DNA of 16,856 nucleotides from Lachnospiraceae bacterium (GCA_900764225.1 CAAFNG010000111.1:1-16856); one strand, 5' to 3'. Shown: positions 1 to 8,137, counted from the first letter of the stretch. Program-made: numbers and translations. The notes: a model not told the origin generated them from the letters alone.

Positions 1-1
1 G

Positions 2-463
2 AATGTCTGGGTACTGTTTGGCGTATCATGGATCTTTGTACTTGTACTTGGAAGTGCACCGGTATCTTTCATTTATAATGGAATGCTGAATCTGCTTATT
101 TTTATTTTCTTCAAGAGAGAAAAACAGGTTCAGGATGAAGGTCTGGAAGACGAGTATGATGAAGATGAGCATTACGAAATCATACGAAAAAGAAAAAAAG
201 CGATCGAAGAGCTTGCGGCGACTCTGGAGGAAGAGGAGAATGCCCGTAAGGTTGAAGATAATGTGGCAGTTGTATTGGAAAAAGAAGATCCTCTTGAGAA
301 ACTGAACAAGGAAGAGTTTTTTGTAGATGAGGATTTTGATACGGAGGCAGACAGCGAAGATGCAGAATCTCCACAGGCATTTGAGAAACTGCAGGAGCTG
401 GATGAATTGCTGGAGCTTGTAACGCCACAGGAAGAAGAGGAAACGCAGACGGAAAAGGAATAA
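2..463 (+). CDS. C-terminal part of a membrane protein with acidic cytoplasmic tail (5'-truncated)
   Basis: The reading frame is open from the left edge, so the start lies upstream and only the last ~153 residues are visible. The first ~37 residues are strongly hydrophobic, forming one or two membrane segments that end in FFKREK, a positive-inside border. The remaining ~110 residues are extremely rich in Glu and Asp (runs such as DEYDEDE and EEEE) with few hydrophobic residues, so this is probably a disordered or coiled acidic tail in the cytoplasm. An internal ATG at 83 would split the hydrophobic segment and has no convincing ribosome site. The stop is 20 bp before the cytidylyltransferase gene, so it is probably in the same operon. 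A membrane enzyme or exporter of glycan assembly would fit the context, but I do not recognise the family. Confidence 0.7.
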   Translation, partial: NVWVLFGVSWIFVLVLGSAPVSFIYNGMLNLLIFIFFKREKQVQDEGLEDEYDEDEHYEIIRKRKKAIEELAATLEEEENARKVEDNVAVVLEKEDPLEKLNKEEFFVDEDFDTEADSEDAESPQAFEKLQELDELLELVTPQEEEETQTEKE

Positions 464-483
464 CAGAAAGAGCAGGATAAATA

Positions 484-1785
484 ATGAAGAAAGTCATTAC
501 TTATGGCACGTTCGATCTGTTTCATCAGGGCCACTATAATATTCTGAAAAGGGCAAGAGAGCTGGGCGATTATCTGATTGTAGGAGTCACCAGTGAGAGT
601 TATGACATTGAAAGAGGGAAACTGAATGTCAAGGACAGTCTGCTGAAACGAATTGAGAATGTGCGGAAAACAGGTTTTGCTGATGAAATTATTGTAGAGG
701 AATATCAGGGGCAGAAGATCAGTGATGTTATCAAATATAATATTGATCTTCTGGTTCTGGGATCCGACTGGAAGGGTAAATTCGACTATCTCAAAAACTA
801 CTGTGATGTTGTGTATCTGGAGCGTACCAAGAATATTTCCAGTACGAAGCTGAGAAGTGAGGGAACGATCTACAGCATCGGCGTCGTAACCGATGATACA
901 GAAGATAACGGGATGGTTCAGGAATCGAAATTCGTAAGCGGACTTCATGTAGAAAGTGTTTATTCTGAAGATATTTTTGTTGCCAGAGAATTTTGTGACA
1001 GATATGAACTGGATTCTTATGGAACAGACTATGAGCAGTTTTTGAATAACCTGGATATTGTTTATATTAAATCAGGTATGAAGAACAGAGCTTTTTATAT
1101 AAGACAGGCGATTCAGAATGGAAAGCATGTGATCAGCGATACACCAATGACGCTGGATACTGGGGAGCAGAAAGCGTTATTTGCACTGGCTAAGAAGCAG
1201 GGAGTGATTCTTGTGGAAAGACTTACTCTTGTTTATCTGCGGGCTTTTACGCAGCTTGTATGGCTGACGCATGGCGAGCTTGTTGGTGATGTGGTGGCTG
1301 TGAAGTGTGCGATCTCGCAGGATGATTTCGAGGGAGGAAAATCATTCAATGAAACTGTCAGCCAGGCGCTGTGTGCATGTATCAAGCTGCTCGGAATGAG
1401 TTATCATGAAGTAAATACCAATGCTGTAAGGGGCAGCAGCGGAGAATTTATTTATGATATGATTACAGTAAATTATCCGGGAGCACTTGCTACAATAGAA
1501 ATCGGAACAACTGTGGACGTGGAAAACGAGCTTGTGGTCATTGGAAGCAAGGGACGTATCACTGTGCCTAATGACTGGTGGAATACGGGCTATTTTGAGG
1601 CAAAGGTGGAAGGTCAGGAATTTCTGAAGAGATACAGCTTTAATTTTGAGGGAAATGGATTGCGGTATCTTCTTCAGGAGCTGACGATCATGATACGTGA
1701 TAAACGTACGGAATGTACGAGACTTTTTTATGAGGAATCAGAAACCCTGGCTGAACTTTTGAATATTATTGATCAAAGAGGTTGA
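484..1785 (+). CDS. TagD-like cytidylyltransferase fused to a degenerate Gfo/Idh/MocA-like domain
   Basis: 433 residues. Residues 1-~128 form a nucleotidyltransferase of the glycerol-3-phosphate cytidylyltransferase (TagD/GCT) type: GTFDLFHQGH at 8-17 carries the HxGH site and RTKNISSTKLR at 114-124 is the C-terminal nucleotide-binding signature. Such enzymes make CDP-alditols from CTP and an alditol phosphate in the cytoplasm. TagD alone is about 130 residues, so ~300 residues are extra. That part resembles Gfo/Idh/MocA oxidoreductases (YGTDYEQFLNNLDIVYI at 179-195, then NGKHVISDTP). The usual Gly-rich NAD(P) loop is replaced by GVVTDDTEDNG (133-143), and the EKP motif with its catalytic Lys reads DTP (219-221). 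It may therefore be a non-catalytic or altered reductase. The fusion recalls H. influenzae Bcs1, which joins a reductase to a cytidylyltransferase of other families. The alditol handled here is unknown. The stop is 3 bp before the LicD gene. Confidence 0.88.
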   Translation: MKKVITYGTFDLFHQGHYNILKRARELGDYLIVGVTSESYDIERGKLNVKDSLLKRIENVRKTGFADEIIVEEYQGQKISDVIKYNIDLLVLGSDWKGKFDYLKNYCDVVYLERTKNISSTKLRSEGTIYSIGVVTDDTEDNGMVQESKFVSGLHVESVYSEDIFVAREFCDRYELDSYGTDYEQFLNNLDIVYIKSGMKNRAFYIRQAIQNGKHVISDTPMTLDTGEQKALFALAKKQGVILVERLTLVYLRAFTQLVWLTHGELVGDVVAVKCAISQDDFEGGKSFNETVSQALCACIKLLGMSYHEVNTNAVRGSSGEFIYDMITVNYPGALATIEIGTTVDVENELVVIGSKGRITVPNDWWNTGYFEAKVEGQEFLKRYSFNFEGNGLRYLLQELTIMIRDKRTECTRLFYEESETLAELLNIIDQRG

Positions 1786-1788
1786 CAG

Positions 1789-4068
1789 ATGACAGAAAAA
1801 CAGGAGCTTCTTTTGCAGCTTTTCCGGGAGGTAGATGCGATCTGCAAAAAGCATAATCTTAGATACGTGATGGCGGGAGGAACACTGATCGGTGTTCTTC
1901 GAAATGAGGGTTTTATTCCGTGGGACGATGATGTAGATATTTATATGCCCAAAAGTGACTGGGACAGATTTGTGGATATCTGTAAGACGGAAATGCCATC
2001 TAACCGGGCAATTTACTGTTCTGATGTGGACCGTACGTATACAAATGGATTTCCACGCTATGGCAGTACAGACAGCTGTTCAATCCATAAACATCAGATC
2101 ATCGGAGATGATAAGGCCGGTGAGATCATAGATGTGCTGACGCTGGATCCGATTCCAGATGATGACCGCGAGTATGAAAAGTATCGAACACATATGATGA
2201 TCTATACAGATCTTCTTAATATCAGCATGGTTGTAGGGGCAAGATGGGAGATACCTGTTTTTCAGTATCTGTATTGGCTTTTTCGTTATAAATTTTTGGG
2301 AAAAGACAGAACACTTAAAAAACTGGAAAAAATCATGTTTTCTTATAAAGAGGAAGAATGCAACCGATATGCCATGCGCTGGGGAGGCTGTCCGTTTCTT
2401 TTTGACAAAGATATGATGTTTCCTGTGAAATACATGAACTTTGAAGGGGACAAAGTCATGGTTCCGCACAGGACCAGTGATTATCTGATCTGGCATTACG
2501 GAGATGAATGGTCGTATATACCGCCTCATGGGGATAGGGAGTCCCATGAGTCTGTTTATGTACCGGATGTGTCCTATCAGGAGATCAGAGATGAGTATAT
2601 GCCGAGAATCGATAAAGGACGTATACGAAGGCAGATGTCATTTCGCAAATTTTACTGTCTTATGAATGCGAAGAAAGAGCACAAACTGGACATGAAACGT
2701 AACCGGATCAAAGCAGAGGTGACGGCTAAAGATCTGGAAGCGAGAATTTTACGGTCGGAAAAATCTCTGGAAACTCTTTTGAAAGAGAAACGATATGATA
2801 TATTAAACAGAATTTTTGAAGATTATTATCGGGTACAGCTCAGTCCGGAATTTATTGGACGTGAGGATTATAAGGGGATCAGACCGTTTTATTATCCGAC
2901 GCTGATCAGGACGGAAGATACTGTTTTTCAGGCGGCTATGCTTACACTGATTTATACAGAGCGGGTTGCAAAAGCATATCGTATGTATGAAGTGCGAAAA
3001 AAGCTGGATCATCTTACTTCAGAAATGAAACAGACAATGGAAGATATCCGTTTGTTTCGAAAAGCTGCAGGCCATTATGAATTTCATGAAATGAAAGAAG
3101 CAGAAGAGATTGTAGATGATCTTCTTAATAAATATCCGGATGCACCTGGATTTCTGAAGTTTAAATGTCGTTTTGTGGCAGCTTATGTAAAGAAAACGGG
3201 TAAATTTTCGGAAGCAGAAAATTTCTTTTTACATTGTATGAAAATTTTTCCGGAGGATGGATATTTTATCAAGTATAAAGGAGACATTCTCTGGGAAAGG
3301 GGTCTTACAGACGAAGCCGTGGGCTGTTATGTACAGGCCAGAGAGAAAACTGCCAATGGAATTGTACAGCTTGAACTTGATAAATTTTTCGGAGAAAAGA
3401 AAGAACAGACAATAAAGAAGTGCAGGGAACTTCTGGAAAGGCACAGAAATGCAGAGGCTTTTTCCATGATGGGACTGTGGAGCAGACTGATGCCGGAAGA
3501 TGAGGAAATAGATGCGGCTTTTTATATGGCTAAAGTAGCCTGTGCACAGAAGCGTACAGAACTGGAAGCACTGATGGATGAGCTTTACAAAAAAACAGGC
3601 ATTTCCAATAAGATAGTGAAGAGAGAAGCTTCCGGTGAGAAATTTTACAGAGAGGCGCTTACTTTTGGATGGAGAAGATTCGGGTATCCCAAAGCACTGG
3701 CTGAGTGCAGAACCAGACTGTTATGTACAGAAGAAGAGAGCGAACTGGAATATCTGGCAGAGGAGCTCAGAAGTCTCCTGGTTCATAAACAGTGGAAGGG
3801 AGAAGCGTATAAACTCCTTGGTGATGTACGTAGAAAACAGGGGCAGACAGTACAAGCTTTTGAGAATTATTTCAAAGCACTGGAATATGTACAGCAGCCT
3901 TATATAAAAAGAGAACTTTCCAGAATTTTTCTTGAAGATATGTACGAGGGAAGCAGGAGAATCAGGTTTTTTGCAAAAAAGGCAGATGTGTCAGAGTTTA
4001 TGAATGTCTGGCTGGATAAATATAAAGGACAGAAAGAACTTCAGGCACTTCTGAAGCAGCTTATATAA
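1789..4068 (+). CDS. LicD-family phosphotransferase with C-terminal helical-repeat (TPR-like) region
   Basis: 759 residues. The N-terminal ~270 form a LicD domain: AGGTLIGVLRNEGFIPWDDD at 29-48 contains the GGTLIG motif and the PWDDDVD metal/catalytic cluster of the nucleotidyltransferase fold. LicD proteins transfer phosphocholine, or in other members phospho-alditols, from a CDP carrier to glycans. Typical LicD proteins are ~270-300 residues, so ~480 are additional. Residues ~290-330 are basic and probably coiled coil. From ~420 onward there are repeated ~34-residue helical pairs typical of TPR (for example around ILWERGLTDEAVGCYVQARE), suggesting a protein-interaction platform. No signal peptide or membrane segment is seen, so it probably works at the inner face of the membrane. 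It starts 3 bp after the cytidylyltransferase-fusion stop with AGAGG upstream. Pairing with that gene suggests the CDP-linked product is its donor (inference). Confidence 0.88.
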   Translation: MTEKQELLLQLFREVDAICKKHNLRYVMAGGTLIGVLRNEGFIPWDDDVDIYMPKSDWDRFVDICKTEMPSNRAIYCSDVDRTYTNGFPRYGSTDSCSIHKHQIIGDDKAGEIIDVLTLDPIPDDDREYEKYRTHMMIYTDLLNISMVVGARWEIPVFQYLYWLFRYKFLGKDRTLKKLEKIMFSYKEEECNRYAMRWGGCPFLFDKDMMFPVKYMNFEGDKVMVPHRTSDYLIWHYGDEWSYIPPHGDRESHESVYVPDVSYQEIRDEYMPRIDKGRIRRQMSFRKFYCLMNAKKEHKLDMKRNRIKAEVTAKDLEARILRSEKSLETLLKEKRYDILNRIFEDYYRVQLSPEFIGREDYKGIRPFYYPTLIRTEDTVFQAAMLTLIYTERVAKAYRMYEVRKKLDHLTSEMKQTMEDIRLFRKAAGHYEFHEMKEAEEIVDDLLNKYPDAPGFLKFKCRFVAAYVKKTGKFSEAENFFLHCMKIFPEDGYFIKYKGDILWERGLTDEAVGCYVQAREKTANGIVQLELDKFFGEKKEQTIKKCRELLERHRNAEAFSMMGLWSRLMPEDEEIDAAFYMAKVACAQKRTELEALMDELYKKTGISNKIVKREASGEKFYREALTFGWRRFGYPKALAECRTRLLCTEEESELEYLAEELRSLLVHKQWKGEAYKLLGDVRRKQGQTVQAFENYFKALEYVQQPYIKRELSRIFLEDMYEGSRRIRFFAKKADVSEFMNVWLDKYKGQKELQALLKQLI

Positions 4069-4086
4069 CCGCAAAAATCAATAGAA

Positions 4087-5256
4087 ATGAGGCAAAGTGT
4101 GTTGAACAGAGAACAGCAGAAAATATTGGAACTTCTTAAAGAAATAGATATTATATGCAAAAAAAACAAGATCCCATATTTTCTATCGCCGTATCTTACT
4201 TTTTGTGCGGTAATGAAGCGACCTTTTCCTCAGAATCCGAATGCTGGCGTTGTATATATGAAAACCGGAGATATGGAAAGATTCAAAAATATCTTCGAAG
4301 AAGAGCCGGAACTTAGAAGAACTCTGGAATCTATGGAAAATAACAGTCGCTTTCCTGGATTTTTTCTCCGGTATACAGATAAGGATACATTACTTTACAG
4401 AATGGATGAGTATGGAAAATACAGGTATCCGGGGATTTCGGTCACTATTCTGCCATTGCAATGTGAATATGGTCCCAAATTAAAATATCATTGGAACCGT
4501 ATGAGAGAAGAAGGCTGGAAAAGAATATATGGAAAAAAAGGAACATGGAGAAACAGAAGAGAACTTGCCTGCATATGGATGGTACGTTTTCTGTTACTTT
4601 GCGGAAGAGGATGGCTTGGAAAAAGTATATTCCGGGATCTGCTCCACCAGCCACAGGAAAATGTCAGAACTTATGTGATCCGTTACTTTGAAATGAACCT
4701 TTATTTTTCTGCTTCTGTTTTTGAAAGAACGCAGGAGATCGAGCTGGAAGGAGAACGATTCAGCATTCCGGAGGATGTGGAGAAATATCTTGTTACTGCA
4801 TATGGAAAGAAGTACAGAAACAAGTCATCGGAGAAATATGTTCCTGATTCCATGTCAGTATGCAGTGCATTGATTCCGTGTGAAGAATTTATGCAGCAGT
4901 CAAAGGAGCTGAAGAAGTTTGCAGCAGACAGAAAGAGAGTAGTAAGACGCAGGAAATTCGGTTTGAATTACCGGAAATATTTTGAGCAGTGCTGGGATTA
5001 TGTGAAATTTTGCGGGGCAAAATGTGAGTGTTCGGCAGCATACAGAAAAAAACAGAGTTATATTCAGAATCTGCTGAAAAATGAAGATTACGTTCAGCTG
5101 GAAAAGACATTTGCAGAATATACACGAATGATGAACCGATGCCTGAAATACGAGGAGGCATTTGATACAGATCCGGAAATATTTGAATTATATTTGCAAT
5201 ATCTGGAAAAAACAGGAAGAATTTCATATATGGAAAAGGTAAAAAAATATGTCTAA
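4087..5256 (+). CDS. LicD-like paralogue lacking the catalytic Asp cluster (probable pseudo-enzyme)
   Basis: Up to 389 residues. It aligns without gaps to the N-terminus of the preceding LicD protein (LKEIDIICKKNKIPYF against the LFREVDAICKKHNLRYV region, with MERF against WDRF further on). Where the active paralogue has GGTLIG and PWDDDVD, this one has PYLTFC (35-40) and QNPNAGV (49-55), so all catalytic aspartates are gone. The C-terminus (~280-389) is basic and helical, like the linker of its neighbour, but the long repeat region is missing. The start is uncertain. ATG 4087 has no ribosome site, whereas GAGG at 4089-4092 is well placed for GTG 4099 or TTG 4102, and TTG 4102 matches the paralogue's first residue. 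It overlaps the next gene by 8 bp. A regulatory or scaffold partner for the active LicD is plausible; no frameshift or stop suggests decay. Confidence 0.8.
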   Translation: MRQSVLNREQQKILELLKEIDIICKKNKIPYFLSPYLTFCAVMKRPFPQNPNAGVVYMKTGDMERFKNIFEEEPELRRTLESMENNSRFPGFFLRYTDKDTLLYRMDEYGKYRYPGISVTILPLQCEYGPKLKYHWNRMREEGWKRIYGKKGTWRNRRELACIWMVRFLLLCGRGWLGKSIFRDLLHQPQENVRTYVIRYFEMNLYFSASVFERTQEIELEGERFSIPEDVEKYLVTAYGKKYRNKSSEKYVPDSMSVCSALIPCEEFMQQSKELKKFAADRKRVVRRRKFGLNYRKYFEQCWDYVKFCGAKCECSAAYRKKQSYIQNLLKNEDYVQLEKTFAEYTRMMNRCLKYEEAFDTDPEIFELYLQYLEKTGRISYMEKVKKYV

Positions 5257-7066
5257 AATAAAACTTACAGATTATGTGACTGAATTCCTTCAGCGAAAAG
5301 GAATTCATGATTTTTTCGGCTATCAGGGAACCATGATCGCGCACCTGGTAGATTCTATTGAACACAATCCCAATACCAGAAGCCATTCCAGCTACAATGA
5401 GCAGGGAGCGGCTTTTGCAGCCTGCGGTTATGCACAGGCTAAGGATGCCTGCGCCTGCGCGTACGCTACCAGCGGCCCGGGAGCTGTAAACCTGCTTTCC
5501 GGTGTGGCAGATGCGTATTTTGATTCGTTGCAGATAATCTTTATCACAGGACAGCTGAATACCTATGAATATTCCGGAATCAACGGACTTCGCCAGCAGG
5601 GCTTTCAGGAGATCGATATTGTTTCCATGGCAAAGCCGGTGACGAAATATGCAGTGCAGATCCGTGAACCACAGGATATCATCCGCGAGCTGAATCTGGC
5701 ATGGCAGATCGCCAATACGGGACGTAAGGGACCGGTTCTCATTGATCTTCCCATGAATGTTCAGAGAGGTGAGGTCTGTGATCCGGTTTATGATATGGAG
5801 TTTCCGGAGGAGGAGACAGAAACAGCAGTATACGGTCAGAAAAACAGTGGAAACGGAGCTGCTTTTTACAGGAAGGCTGTGGATAAAGCAGATTCTGCAG
5901 ATGCTGATGTGGCAGCAGAAGATATTTTATGTAAACTGAAGAAAGCCAGACGGCCGGTATTTATGATCGGACATGGAGCAGCAGGCTCTGCGGAAAAAAA
6001 TCTCGTCCGTATTGCCCGTGAACATCATATTCCAGTGATCACAAGTGTTCTGGCGAGATCAGTCCTCTCCTGGGATGATCCGCTGAACTGTGGCTGTATC
6101 GGTGGTGCATACGGACATCGTTATGCGAACATGATCGCCAATGCGAAAAGTGATCTTCTGGTATGCTTCGGAATCTCTCTGTGTACACGTCAGATCGGAA
6201 CTAAGGTACATGAGTTTGCGAAGAATGCAGAGATCGTCCGGGTGGATATTGATCCTTATAACCTTCAGAGAGAGATCCACGAAGGCGGAAAAGACGAGAA
6301 ATGCTTTTGCGTAAGCGCAGAGGAAGTAGCGGAGAAACTACTTACAGATGAGAAGGAGATTGGTTCCTATGGAGAATGGCTGTCTGTATGCCAGAGAATC
6401 CGCAAAGAGCTTACCCAGGTGGACGATGCAACACCGGAGCGTTATCCGAACCGCATGATCGCGTATTTAAGCGGGCAGCTTGGAGATACCGGAGCTGTGG
6501 CGGTGGATGTGGGACAGCATATGGTATGGAGCTATCAGTCCTTTCATAATAAACAGAACCAGAAACTGCTTTTTTCCGGCGGACACGGTGCCATGGGATA
6601 TGCTCTTCCGGCAGCCATCGGCGCGTATTATGCGACCGGAAAACCGGTAGCCTGTATCTGTGGCGACGGAGCATTTCAGATGAATATTCAGGAGCTGCAG
6701 TGGGTGAAGCGAGAGAATATTCCGGTAAAAATGATCGTAATGAACAACGAGGCGCTTGGTATGATCCGCCATCTCCAGAGGGATTATTTCGACTGTGTGT
6801 TTGCAGATACTTCAGATGGCAGCGGATTTTCTTCCTGTGCTTTTGCCGATGTGGCAAAAGCCTATGGAATTCCGTCAAAGAGGATACAGAGAGAAGAGGT
6901 TGAGGATGCTTCCGGAGAATTCCTGGAGCAGAATGGACCGGGACTTCTGGAGATCATGCTGGAAAACGGAACCTATGCGTATCCGAAGACCTGTCTGGGA
7001 GAGCCGATCCACAATCAGCAGCCTTATATACCGAAACAGATATTTGATGAACTGATGGAGATATAA
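5249..7066 (+). CDS. Acetolactate-synthase-like thiamine-diphosphate-dependent enzyme
   Basis: 605 residues with the three-domain layout of the ALS/pyruvate oxidase group. The N-terminal Pyr domain carries SSYNEQGAAFAACGYA with the catalytic Glu at 51 and ATSGPGAVNLLSG. The central domain begins after a low-complexity, charged insert at ~183-225. The C-terminal PP domain has GGHGAMGYALPAAIGAYY, then GDG at 472-474 followed by NN at 499-500, the ThDP/Mg signature GDG-x24-NN. Family members decarboxylate a 2-keto acid, usually pyruvate, and join the two-carbon unit to an acceptor carbonyl. Housekeeping IlvB is less likely: no ilvN or ilvC is adjacent, and the gene overlaps a LicD-like gene by 8 bp and abuts a reductase. 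A carboligase on a sugar or aldehyde, as in YerE of yersiniose synthesis, is a better analogy (inference). FAD use cannot be judged by eye. Confidence 0.88.
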   Translation: MSKIKLTDYVTEFLQRKGIHDFFGYQGTMIAHLVDSIEHNPNTRSHSSYNEQGAAFAACGYAQAKDACACAYATSGPGAVNLLSGVADAYFDSLQIIFITGQLNTYEYSGINGLRQQGFQEIDIVSMAKPVTKYAVQIREPQDIIRELNLAWQIANTGRKGPVLIDLPMNVQRGEVCDPVYDMEFPEEETETAVYGQKNSGNGAAFYRKAVDKADSADADVAAEDILCKLKKARRPVFMIGHGAAGSAEKNLVRIAREHHIPVITSVLARSVLSWDDPLNCGCIGGAYGHRYANMIANAKSDLLVCFGISLCTRQIGTKVHEFAKNAEIVRVDIDPYNLQREIHEGGKDEKCFCVSAEEVAEKLLTDEKEIGSYGEWLSVCQRIRKELTQVDDATPERYPNRMIAYLSGQLGDTGAVAVDVGQHMVWSYQSFHNKQNQKLLFSGGHGAMGYALPAAIGAYYATGKPVACICGDGAFQMNIQELQWVKRENIPVKMIVMNNEALGMIRHLQRDYFDCVFADTSDGSGFSSCAFADVAKAYGIPSKRIQREEVEDASGEFLEQNGPGLLEIMLENGTYAYPKTCLGEPIHNQQPYIPKQIFDELMEI

Positions 7067-7067
7067 G

Positions 7068-7805
7068 ATGGGAAAAGTAACTGTGATCACAGGCGGAACC
7101 TCCGGAATCGGAAGAGGGATCGCCGAGCGGATTCTGAAGGATTCAGGTGCAGAGGATAGGATATTCGTAACATACGGGCATGATCAGAAGAAGGCAGAGG
7201 AATTTCTGAATGACCTTCCTGGGGAAAAAAGATCTCAGGTGATCCTGATGAAGGCAGATATGTCTTCCTATGAAGAAATGCTGAAATTTGTTGCAAAGCT
7301 GAAAGCACAGACAGATCATATCGACTGGCTGGTAAGCAACGCAGGTGTGAGCACCTACGAAAAATATGAGAATTACACCTTTGAGGAGTGGACAAGTATC
7401 GTCAATACCAACCTTTCTGTGCCGGTGTTTATGATCCAGGAGCTGCGTCCGATGCTTGTGAAAGGTGGAAGTGTACTTTTTACAGGTTCTTATGCAGGAC
7501 AGCAGGCGTATTCTTCTTCTCTGGTATACGGAGTCACAAAGGCAGCAATTCATTTCCTGACGAAATCGCTGGTAAAGGAATTCGAGCCAAAAGGTATTAC
7601 CGTGAATGCCATTGCCCCAGGCTTCATCGAGACACCATGGCATCAGGCCCGTACCCAGGAGAGCTACGACCGCATCAACAAAAAGATCGCCCTGCACCGC
7701 TTCGGAACAGTGGAAGAGGTAGCAGATATGGCGTTTGCAGTGCTTTCCAACGGATACATGAACGGCAGTGTTGTGGATATCCACGGGGGTTATGATTATT
7801 ATTAG
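7068..7805 (+). CDS. Short-chain dehydrogenase/reductase (FabG-like SDR)
   Basis: 245 residues, a typical classical SDR length. TGGTSGIGRG at 8-17 is the NAD(P)-binding TGxxxGxG loop, VSNAGVS is the NAG motif, Ser141 in FTGSYAG and Tyr154/Lys158 in YGVTK form the catalytic set, and AIAPGFIETPW plus a C-terminal GSVVDIHGGY are family typical. It reduces a carbonyl or oxidises an alcohol in the cytoplasm with NAD(P)H. It begins 1 bp after the stop of the ThDP enzyme with GGAG in the ribosome site, so the two are probably translated together. Reduction of the ketone made by that enzyme is the natural guess, as YerF follows YerE in yersiniose synthesis. FabG of fatty acid synthesis is unlikely because no other fab gene is near. 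It is the last gene before the ribosomal operon promoter. Confidence 0.9.
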   Translation: MGKVTVITGGTSGIGRGIAERILKDSGAEDRIFVTYGHDQKKAEEFLNDLPGEKRSQVILMKADMSSYEEMLKFVAKLKAQTDHIDWLVSNAGVSTYEKYENYTFEEWTSIVNTNLSVPVFMIQELRPMLVKGGSVLFTGSYAGQQAYSSSLVYGVTKAAIHFLTKSLVKEFEPKGITVNAIAPGFIETPWHQARTQESYDRINKKIALHRFGTVEEVADMAFAVLSNGYMNGSVVDIHGGYDYY

Positions 7806-7822
7806 GAAAATGTTAAAAAGGC

Positions 7823-7852
7823 TTGACTTGTATGCCTGCTCTGTGCTAAAAT
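7823..7852 (+). promoter_or_regulatory. Sigma-A-type promoter of the rpmG-secE-nusG-rplKA operon
   Basis: TTGACT at 7823-7828 and TAAAAT at 7847-7852 are separated by 18 bp, with TGC just before the -10 box (extended -10). It lies 18 bp after the SDR stop, and no hairpin separates the two operons, so read-through from the glycan operon is likely. Transcription would begin near 7859 and leave a leader of ~100 nt before rpmG. The leader has a T-run around 7879 without a convincing stem. Confidence 0.75.
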
Positions 7853-7962
7853 TGACGAGCGACATGGAAGTTAGGTCTTTTTTTTATGCCCGAAAATGAC
7901 GACGGATAAACGTTCCGGGTGTGATTAAGACCATGCAAATGAAAACACTGGAGGTGGAAGTT

Positions 7963-8112
7963 GTGCGCGTTAAGATTACATTAGCATGCACCGAGTGCAA
8001 GCAGCGTAACTACAATATGACGAAGGAGAAAAAGAACCATCCTGAGAGAATGGAGACCAAGAAATATTGTAAGTTCTGTCATACACACACTCTGCACAAG
8101 GAAACAAAGTAA
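7963..8112 (+). CDS. rpmG: 50S ribosomal protein L33
   Basis: 49 residues from GTG 7963, the usual L33 length. The sequence starts (M)[17 protein letters not shown] and has CTEC and CKFC Cys pairs, so this is the zinc-binding C+ form. GGAGGTGG at ~7950-7957 lies 5 bp before GTG 7963 and decides this start; an in-frame GTG at 7921 would add 14 residues that no L33 has. L33 sits in the large subunit near the E site. It is first in the operon, 25 bp before secE, an arrangement common in Firmicutes. Confidence 0.95.
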   Translation: MRVKITLACTECKQRNYNMTKEKKNHPERMETKKYCKFCHTHTLHKETK

Positions 8113-8137
8113 TCACAGAGATTTGTGAGGTTATGCT

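Noticed and set aside
172..948. 258-residue minus-strand open frame
   Set aside because: It is the complement of the Glu-rich tail and the cytidylyltransferase gene; the Ser-rich composition (from GAA/GAG codons) shows it is a shadow, with no ribosome site.
5249..7066. Housekeeping acetolactate synthase (ilvB)
   Set aside because: No ilvN, ilvC or ilvD nearby and tight coupling to LicD-like and SDR genes; not excluded, but less likely.
7143..7865. 240-residue minus-strand open frame
   Set aside because: It lies opposite the well-supported SDR gene, has no recognisable domain and would cover the ribosomal operon promoter.
7877..7920. Attenuator in the rpmG leader
   Set aside because: There is a T-run, but no stable stem precedes it; the CCCG/CGGG pairing after it is weak and bulged.
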